A stretch of DNA of 64,000 nt, from NCBI GenBank assembly GCA_963969365.1, contig OZ017746.1:1612001-1676000 (forward strand). Direction: 5' to 3'. How positions within the stretch are numbered: position 1 is the stretch's first letter; each line of letters begins with the position of its first letter. The position numbers and the translations under genes were made by a program. The notes under the pieces are model-generated. The model searched no databases. It saw only the letters and a program-made list of their open reading frames with translations, and was not told where the DNA came from. Of this stretch, positions 56,324 through 64,000 are shown in pieces. The DNA comes from Asterochloris sp. CNOR1. Its lineage: Eukaryota; Chlorophyta; Trebouxiophyceae; Trebouxiales; Trebouxiaceae.

Positions 56324-58607
56324 CTACACACCTAGGGCCTGTTTTACAAGCAGCTCATCAATGATTTCTCTGACTGCGAGATTTGGGATGAGCTGCTCTT
56401 TGAACAAAGGCTGCCCTGTGGCAGGGCTTGTGCCAATTTTGCTTAACCAGTCCTCTATTGCAGTCTTCTCATAAGTGTGCCCATCCATAGCCAGCACGGG
56501 CTCAATGAAGATGCTCCTGGTGAGGCGGCAGTAGCAGGAGTTTGGCCAGAACCCGCCGTGCTCGCTTTCCAAGTTTCCATAGACGTTGGCAGGCTTTGCC
56601 GCCTCCGTGGCCGGTGCCGACTCCATGAAGGTCTCGGATGTCTGCTCCTCCGAGGTGCTTACTACCAGCTTGGGGAAGAGGGCTTCCATCACATGCACTT
56701 CTGCTGGCTGAGGCTCAGGCTTATCAAAGAGCCCGCCTGCAGGGGCCATATGGTGCGTGTCTGCAAGGAGGTAGCAGCTCTGCTCCATAGACAGCGACCC
56801 CAAAGACGAGCAGCACCTGCGCACGCCTGGCCAAGCATGCGGACTTGCCCTGGCCACATGTGCACTCTTCAGGAGTCAAGTGCAAGATGGAGTCCACCCA
56901 CCAGCAAAGCCTCTTCCTGGCGCCGCCCAGTCAGCTCTGTGCTGAGGCTGGTGCTCCTGCCTGCCCACACCCTCCTCAGTGCCATTCAACTCATGCAGGC
57001 TGCCTCTTGACAGTCCTGCATCAGGGCCAGAGGTGCCTCCACTGCCGCTGTCTGACGACCCTGCAGGCTCCTCTGCAGCCTCACATCGCAGCGAGGGACT
57101 GACCAGCTGGGGCTGCTGCATGTGCTGCTGCAGCTGCTGGGGCAGCGACTGCACCGCGCTCAGCCCCACCGCCTCGCCCTCACCCTCAGAGTGAGACTCA
57201 TCATGCAGCTCTGCGACCTGAAGATCACACAAGTGGGACCTGCACAGCCTGAACACTCAGGAGGCCCCGCGGTGCTGGCATGATGGTGAGAAGCCTGTGC
57301 GTGACTGCATGTGGCGTGCACTGTCGGAGGTGGTGGGTCAGGGACACCAGGCACTGGCTCACCCTGACTTCGTCCTGGCCATGAGCCCATGTGCATCGGC
57401 TGCCCCTAGTGCACCGCCCTGCAGACAGGGACTGCAGGCCTGGACATAACTGAACGTTCCAAGATTGGCACGCTTGACCTCTCAAGTGGGCTGTGCTGGC
57501 ACAGGAAGCCTCCCTGCAATGTGGCTTTTGCTGGACCGGGGAAGAGCTGCTGTCGGGTGGGCTGGCTGGTGGGGTAGTCATGCTTCAAGAGTGCGGGACG
57601 GGGGGAACTGCACAGCCCCTGTTGCAGTCCCATTGCCTCGCACAGCATGCTGCATGAGGTCAATGCCAGCAGACAAGGCAGACCGCTCCTCCTCACCAGC
57701 CTCCCAGAACTCGCACAGGGTCTTCTTGAAGGGCGCCTTCACAGCCTGCCTGGTGATTTGGGGGGCAGACTGTGTTCGCTTTGCAACGGCAATTTCCTTG
57801 ACGACGGGAGGCGGCTCCTGCTGCAGCAGGCAATGATGCGGGTCAGCTATGGCAGCACTGTCCCGGCACAGGGCTCGTGTCCTTGAAGCACTCATCGTGC
57901 AGCTGCAGTGAGTGCAATGACCGATAGTTGTCGGTGTAAGACAACCACAGCAGCCTCGAGCTACGGCCTGCCACATGTGCCACACCAACAACTGCGGCGC
58001 CATGATGGCAAGGCAGAAGGAAAATGGCATGCAAGCAAGCCAGCGCAGACTATCTCACCCTGGTGGCGCGCCTGTTTCTCAGCTCTGCATCTGAGTGAGC
58101 ATACAAACAGGCCACACCTGCGGCAATCACCAGCATTCACAAGCTGCACATCACAGTGATGCACTGGGAATTGGATGTAGACAGCAGGCACTCCCTCACC
58201 AAACTCGCATTTCCCCTCAGGATAGAAATGACACCTGCAAGCAAGGACCTGGCTGAACAAAAGATCTAGCTGCACAGGGGCAGCACCAGCACTGTGCTCA
58301 GACTCACCTGACAGTTTTGTATTTGCTTGCATCAAACTCAGCCCTTTGGGAGGCTGCCTGGTAGTCTGAGAGGTCACTATTGGACAAGTGAGCAGCCTGC
58401 AGGGGAATGCCAGAGGGGCCTTGCATGCCTGTGCTGAAAGCTTTGATTGCAGGGCAGCAGGCATGACAGAGGCCTTCAGCAAGCTGCCTGAGGGGCTATA
58501 ATCCCTCTCGGATCCTCACTGGCATCTGCAGGTGCGTTCAACGTGCCCCATCTCACCTGCTTGTTCCTGTGCTTGCCCTTGACTGCTGTGAAACCATCGA
58601 CAGACAT
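56324..58607 (-). CDS. CCCH zinc-finger and U-box protein (putative RNA-linked E3 ubiquitin ligase)
   Basis: Starts at 58607 with MSVDGFTAVKGKHRNKQ. Exon 2 (AAHLSNSDLSDYQAASQRAE to KYKTVR) joins in frame to CHFYPEGKCEFG and then VACLYAHSDAELRN, rebuilding a C-x7-C-x5-C-x3-H finger across two introns. A second finger is rebuilt from KKTLCEFWEAG (about 57.7 kb) and RCTRGSRCTWAHGQDEVR (about 57.37-57.41 kb), again C-x7-C-x5-C-x3-H. After a Gln/Ser/Glu-rich linker (SLPQQLQQHMQQPQLVSPS) comes a C-terminal U-box: CRLTRSIFIEPVLAMDGHTY, EKTAIEDWLSKIGTSPATGQ and LIPNLAVREIIDELL, then the stop at 56324. CCCH fingers usually bind RNA and U-boxes recruit E2 enzymes, so a role in ubiquitination on RNA-bound targets is a fair inference. 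Conserved box residues are present. Confidence 0.82.
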
Positions 58608-58855
58608 GGGCTCACCCCAACATGAGCTTTGCTGAGCTCGGTTTGCATGCCCTATCAAGGGTTTGCTTGTCTGAGACAGATGTCAGGCATAGCATTGGCT
58701 TTCACAAGCTGAATGAATGATCTGTCATGTTGACCAGCACCTTGCAGATTCATCTAGATGTTTATGAACATACTCTCTTTCAAGCAAGGGCGGCAGCTGG
58801 TGGCGATGTCTCCTGAGGTTGAAGCAGCATCAAGCTGCCATGCCTATACATTAGA
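58608..58855. other. Spacer between two minus-strand U-box-type genes
   Basis: It should hold the promoter of the CCCH/U-box gene and the 3' end of the next gene. No structure is seen. Confidence 0.4.
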
Positions 58856-59780
58856 TCACCAATGAAAGCGCAAATTGACATCATCAGGGCCTTGCTGGGC
58901 AGGACCTCGTTGGTCTTGATCTGGTGGGCAGGGAGCACCTGCTGAACCAATCCTGGACTGCAACTCTCTCATAGGTGTGGCCTGCAAAGCAACACAGACT
59001 TGCAACACTGCATGCAGAAGTTGTTTGCACAGACCCCTTCGCAGGGGAAGATCCACCGTCCGTATCTGTGACAAGGTCTCTGAGGTAATGCAGCAGTCGC
59101 ACTGTCGGGAGACATCTTGTCCACTGCTGCAGCAGGGAGGCTGGGTGGGGCAGCAACCACGATGGGTGCACCTCACAGGTGCCTTTGGCTTGGGGGCAGG
59201 GGCTGGGCGCAAGCCATTGGTGGGGGCAGCACAGAGTGACATGCTGCCCCCACCTGTCATGGCTGTAGAGCAGCTTGGGGCTGGAACACGCTGGGCAGGC
59301 TGATATGGGCAGTCTCAAGGACCAAGTCATGTCCATGGTGTTAAAGGTGTCCAAAGCAGTGGGGCTCCCTGCCAACTGGAGCTTGGGTCATACTGTGCCG
59401 GTCAGGCTGCTGCTGATGGGCTCATTGATGGAATATTCAGCAAGCTGGTGGTGCTAGCACTGTGACTGGAACCCACTGGCTTCTGCTGCTGCATGCGCGG
59501 CTAGGGGCCTGAGCATGGCAGCTACCTGAATTGGAGTCCTCCCAACGCTGATGCTGTAACAGCATCATCTGCACACATCAATATGGTTGTTCCCATACAC
59601 AGCAGGATAACTCACATGAGTTCCACAAGGGCATGAAACCAGTTCAGCACGATGGCGCAGCAGCAGAGGTTGGCAAAGCTGCTGTGTTGCACAGCAATGC
59701 TGCCCAGCAGCCTGTCCAAGGTGCAGGAGAGAGTTGCAGCGCCCCAAACGGACACAGGCATGGCGACATGATGCTGGGCT
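58856..59780 (-). CDS. Second U-box-like gene, possibly decayed
   Basis: Exons read downward: about 59.61-59.77 kb with the helical segment TLDRLLGSIAVQHSSFANLC; about 59.27-59.4 kb with TALDTFNTMDMTWSLRLP; and about 59.07-59.11 kb with CDCCITSETL, like the first U-box strand. Near 58.98 kb it has GHTYERVAVQDWF, the U-box core. The usual next part (SP.T...L..KAL..N) is seen as HQIKTNEVLPSKALMM but one base out of frame with the core, although a small unnoticed splice could restore it. The gene may therefore be a broken paralogue of its CCCH/U-box neighbour or a separate U-box protein. No CCCH finger is seen here. Confidence 0.45.
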
Positions 59781-60273
59781 CATGCACCAGTTGGCAGGCC
59801 GCATGAGAGGCAGCTCTATTGCTGCCTGAGGCACTGCATGCCCCTCAAACCATAATTTGAGGTGTGTGGGTCATCTGCAGGGAATCAAGCAGTCTGAGGT
59901 GTCCCCTGCAGTTGATGCTGCAATGCAGCTGCTTCGTTTCAAGGCCTGCAGCAAAGTGGCGGAAGCTCCCCCTTGCCGCGGGCAGAAGCTGCAGGCGCTC
60001 CCCTTGGCACAATTGCCCTGCTTTCAGTGGTCACACATTTTGGTCTTGTAGCAAGGGTCTCTGGGAATGGCGTGGTCCTTGACTGCTGTTGGGATACAGA
60101 CTGGCTTGTGCTCGTTGACAGCAGCTGGGGCTGCAGCCCTCCATTTCAACCTCTGAAGCACAATTGAGGCTTGGGTGATGGGAGCTTGCTGGAGGCAAGT
60201 GACTACTGCACTGCAGCCCAGGGCAGATCAGGGCAAGGGGGCCAGGTGTGCACTTCAAAGACAAGACTTACAC
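59781..60273. other. Intergenic region
   Basis: It lies downstream of VPS39 and upstream of the U-box-like gene, both on the minus strand. A plus-strand ORF (LVARVSGNGVVLDCCWDTDW) occurs but has no supporting exon chain. I see nothing else. Confidence 0.4.
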
Positions 60274-63200
60274 TCAGAGCAGTTCAGAGAAATCATGCAT
60301 GGACTCTTGCGTCAACCTGGGGCGTGACATGTTCGACGCCACACTCGATGTCAGATCCTGGTCGCCTTCTCTTTTGAAACAGGAGTAATGCACAAGACTG
60401 CCATCTGGATGGCCCACAAAAACTGATGTCGAGATGCGCTTATGGCAGATCCCGCATGCCCTCTCAGCAGTCACCACAATACTCCTGCATGCACAGAGTG
60501 AGAGACACATGCTGCAGCCTGGAATGCAAGTTCCACAAAACCAACATCTTGACATGCAGCAGAGAGCCAGCATGGACACACCGCAGCGGCGACACATGCA
60601 GCAGGAAAGCTTGCCTCTGTCTGAGCCGCGCCAGCTGCTCTTGCAGCTGGATGTGCTCGCTGCGCCGAAGGCTCCTGATGACCAGGGCATTGCGTGCCTG
60701 CTCCCCAGCACCTCGCACAGCGCCTTCCAGGAAAGGCAGCACAGCTTTAAGAGAAACCTGCATACACTCCATGGAATGACGGCGCATGGCTCCAGCCATC
60801 GGCAGGTTCTGGAATGGCTGCGGGCACAGGCGGCAGACGTCCACTGTCTGCCAGCGACAAGTCCTCATTGGTCAATGCTTGATCATTTGCCCTGCGGGCT
60901 GGCCTGGAGACGATGCTTGATTGCATGGCTGGCAAGTCTCACCTCTCCTGGCAGCAGCGGCAGGCCCTGCATGGGGTCTATGCGGTCATGCTTGCGGCCC
61001 AGCAGGCGCGCGACCTCTTCCCAGGTGCTTAGGGGGATCCCTGCCTGCGCTGGCTCCTCTGCAGCGCCTGTCCCCAGCAGGGAGGGGTCGCTCTGCCCTG
61101 CTGCACCCTGCTCCAGGTACACCTACAATGCGGGGTGGGTAAGCCCGCTTGCTCGGGCACGCTTTTCGGCTAAACATCATGGTACTCCGGGGAGTGTTAG
61201 CCAACACTGAGGCCACCACCTGGCATCTAGGCTGGAGATGGTGCAGGCATATGACTGGCGGAGCACAGCTGTCACTACCTGCAGGTGGCAGGATGGCATG
61301 CTGGTACGGTGGCAGCGTGGCATGCAGTCCTGGGCAGCAAGCACAGGTGTCCATCCAGGGCTCCTGCAGCCAGCCTGTCCATGGAGGCGCCCGGCTGCAG
61401 CAAGAACAAGTCAAGTGTACCTGCAGCTAGGCACTCTGCAGGCCATCTACTGAAGAGGAGTAGGCCACAGCAAGCAGAAGTATTACACATCATGCAAGCA
61501 GGCAGCCAGCATTCAGCACAAGCAAGGTGCACAGCCAAGGCAATCTGTAGGCGGTCCCACCTGTATGAGGAGCAGGTACATGTCATTGCCGCCGTTTGCT
61601 ATGCTGGTCCAGCTGGCCTCAACCGTGCTTGAAGGCGCTCTGCGAGTCTTCAGGGCAGGATCCTGACCTTCGCTGGCCAGAGTGTCTGCGGGAAGGCTGC
61701 GGCTGCCTCTCCTCAAGCCAGCAACGGGAGGGGCTGTGCTCCCGAGGGTATGGGCCCCCTTCAAGGTGCCTGTGGGCCTGAAGGGGGTGCGAGCCCTCTG
61801 GGTGGCCTCATACACCCTGTCGCAATATGCCTCAGCCAGTCGCGGCTCCCTGAGCTGGTGCAGGTAAATCCTGCAGGGCGTAATGGCGCTCCTGTGCAAG
61901 CGAGACGATTGCCACCGTTCCTCAAATATTGTGGAGGCACAGCAGGGGGTCCTTCATGAGGCTTATTGGAGGGCGCAGCAGGCTTGAGACTGCAGGCTAA
62001 AGACGCAGGCTGAAGCATACACCCAGGCTGCATTTGCACCAACGTCATGTCGGTGCCACTCAGCAGCTTGCCTGAGAGCGTCCTTGTGCCTGCCGAGCTG
62101 TTCAAGGAGCAGTGCACGGATCTCTGGAAGGGAGTTGGCCGGCAGGACATTGAGCAGGCGATTGGAGTCGGTGTGACTGGACGAGAGGAGCTGCATGGTT
62201 GGGAAAACTCACTCAGGTCAGCATCACAACAGCAATGCTCAGGAACATTCAGCCAGACTGCATGCTTGCTGTGCCTTGACAAGCACAGATGCTCATGGGT
62301 TGCTTCACGCATGTGAAGCTTAGCTCACCAGCTGCTTGAGGCTGGCATGCGCGTCAATGTACAAGGGACTCCGGCTGCCGTCAATGGCTGCAGGCTTCTC
62401 CTCTCTTCCAGTGCTGTCCGCTGTACTACCTTCAGCACCTGTGCAGCAAGATGCCTTCAGAAGCTGCAAGCCAGCCGCCATGTGACCCCACCAGCATGCC
62501 TCACACCCAGTCTAGGCAGCAGCCTGCCCACCTGATGTGCTGACCAGCGGACCAGACTGCTGCCTCTGCAAAGTGCGCTCCTGCTCCAGGGCAAGCTGCA
62601 AGTATATCTGAGCCAGATCATTGTGGTAGTCCTGCAGGCAAGCCGGTTTGCCTCAGCAGCGCATTGCTATATCAGCCTCATAGGCATGACAGGGAACAAC
62701 TCTGACGCAACAACTGCTCACACGTGAAGCTGCAAACCAAAAGCCTTGTATCTGACAGCACACTCTAGCCGAGAGAGCATGATTCTGCATGCCTACCTCT
62801 GCGGTAGCTGTGCCAGCATGGATGGCGCTCTCAAGGTAAGGGGCACACAGCAGAGGGGCCTGGGCAGTCAAGATGGGCAAAACTGTGGCGGGTGCCAGCG
62901 GAGGGTCCATCTGAGTGAACATCTCTAGGCCAGCCTCAGGATCAGCTTTCAAAATCCACCTGCACAGACGGGCAGCTATCTAGGCATTTAAGGCGGCTCA
63001 ATCATCATGAGCATTGCGTCATCCAAGCAGGTGGTGCACAGTGTGCTGCAAACGATGTTACTGTGCAATGTGGGGGTACCTGCTGTGTTTCTTGACAAGG
63101 CTGGGGTGGCGGCCACCTGCCTTGACCAGGTAGCGCACAGCTGCCCATACTCCTGTCAGGCCTGCCAGCTCGGCAGCAGCACCTGCGAAGTCAGTGCACT

Positions 63201-64000
63201 GCTCGTCAAATGTGGCACCTATAGCACAGGCAGTTCCCTGACAGACAAGCTTGCCAGCTCGTCAGCAGCACATTGCACAGCTTGCCACTATTGAAGCGCT
63301 GCAGCACAGGCACATTTTTAACGTGACACCTGTGGAGCTTGATGATCCACTGGGCACGACGACATAATGCAATGCCAAGGCTGTGCATAAAGTGGCTTGC
63401 CTTGAGGTGGTACAGGCAGTTTCTCTGGAGCCTGGGATAGGCGATACAGAAGATCTAGTGCCACCTCATGCTGCCCCTTGCGCTGATAGAGAGCCACCAG
63501 CTCCGAAAATCTGCACCAAGACACATGTGGGGTGGCAGTCACAAGATAAAGTAGCGCAGTGGCCCCAGTAAGTACTTAAGACAGCTACAGACAGGGCCGT
63601 CACATGTCTGCAGCTCTAGTGCCTTACATTGGCCCTTGATGCGCGGGGCTTGCTCAGGTCAATGCAGTCTTGATTGAGGCTCCAGCACAGCCACAAGCAG
63701 ATCATGCCAGGCCCAAGAGACAGGCAACCAGGTGCTTGTTTCTCACCTGCCCTTGCTGCGCAGGGCTGTCTCAGCTTCCCTCAGGTCGATGCGGTTCGGC
63801 CTCTGAACAAAGCTGAGGAGGGCGCCAGTATCCTTGAGCTCCAGCATAGCCTGCAACAGGCACCTGATGCTGTCACATGCTCTGAGCATGAGAGCCCTTG
63901 CAAGATGCAGGACGCTTTAGTCCCTGAGAACACATGCAGGGTCAACGATGCACTTCTTTGAGCAGCAATCAGCAAGTCTGTGTCACATCCCAGCTGTTTC
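60274..64000 (-). CDS. VPS39: VPS39/VAM6 homologue, HOPS subunit (C-terminal part; 5' end outside window)
   Basis: Subunit of the HOPS tethering complex that promotes Rab7-dependent fusion at the vacuole or late endosome. The N-terminal CNH domain lies beyond the right edge. Visible exons, in order: LLSFVQRPNRIDLREAETAL (about 63.8 kb), FSELVALYQRKGQHEVALDL (63.4-63.5 kb), WILKADPEAGLEMFTQMDPP and LLCAPYLESAIH (62.8-62.95 kb), NDLAQIYLQLALEQERTL (about 62.6 kb), LPEIRALLLEQLGRHKDALR (62.05-62.2 kb) joining to YLHQLREPRLAEAYCDRVYE, then NDMYLLLIQVYLEQGA across another intron (61.57/61.1 kb), STWEEVARLLGRKHDRIDPM, AVLPFLEGAVRGAGEQARNA, and IRSLRRSEHIQLQEQLARLR. The C-terminal zinc-binding domain follows: ACGICHKRISTSVFVGHPDG and VHYSCFKREGDQD, with the stop at 60274-60276. 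These are the clathrin-repeat and VPS39 C-terminal blocks. The part seen looks intact. Confidence 0.88.

Noticed and set aside
59973-60167. Plus-strand ORF VTHFGLVARVSGNGVVLDCC and following
   Set aside because: It is short, with no upstream exons in phase, and lies between two minus-strand genes; it could be chance.

Overview
The window looks like nuclear DNA of a green alga, most likely a trebouxiophyte such as a Coccomyxa relative; the species is an inference. Genes are cut into many short exons by introns that start GTGAG/GTAAG and mostly end CTGCAG. They sit close together on both strands, and their families are plant or algal: a plastid-type MATE transporter, an EDR2-C protein, chorismate synthase with a transit-like leader, and an archaeal-type P-loop ATPase with a heptad tail. 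No RNA gene, CRISPR array or bacterial operon is visible. Exon edges were inferred by eye from splice motifs and protein similarity, so gene spans are firmer than individual exon ends.

Left part (1-16 kb): an unidentified multi-exon minus-strand gene runs off the left edge. Next come a divergent pair, FSH1/OVCA2-like serine hydrolase (-) and TAF10 (+), a MATE exporter (+) and an EDR2 C-terminal-domain protein (-).

Middle (17-39 kb): a large minus-strand protein kinase carries a C-terminal cyclic-nucleotide-binding domain and decayed echoes of its own exons in its introns. It is followed by replication factor C subunit 5 (+), a small coiled-coil gene (-), a CK1/VRK-like kinase (+) and an ARM-repeat protein (-).

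Accessory block (39-48.3 kb): an intronless ORF with a candidate HUH (Rep-type) nuclease motif converges on an intron-bearing tyrosine-recombinase-like gene. Between them lie a perfect 26-bp palindrome and several copies of an 11-bp repeat. A P-loop ATPase gene follows, then a broken copy of its last exons, then a LINE 3' fragment. This is the most unusual part of the window and may be one mobile element with two kinds of DNA-processing enzyme.

Right part (48.4-64 kb): an F-box/LRR-like gene (+), an unidentified gene (+), a complete chorismate synthase (+), a CCCH zinc-finger/U-box protein (-), a second U-box-like gene (-) and the C-terminal two thirds of VPS39/VAM6 (-), which leaves the window on the right. 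Most genes are housekeeping (transcription, replication, the shikimate pathway, vacuolar fusion, signalling) and show no operon-like functional clustering.
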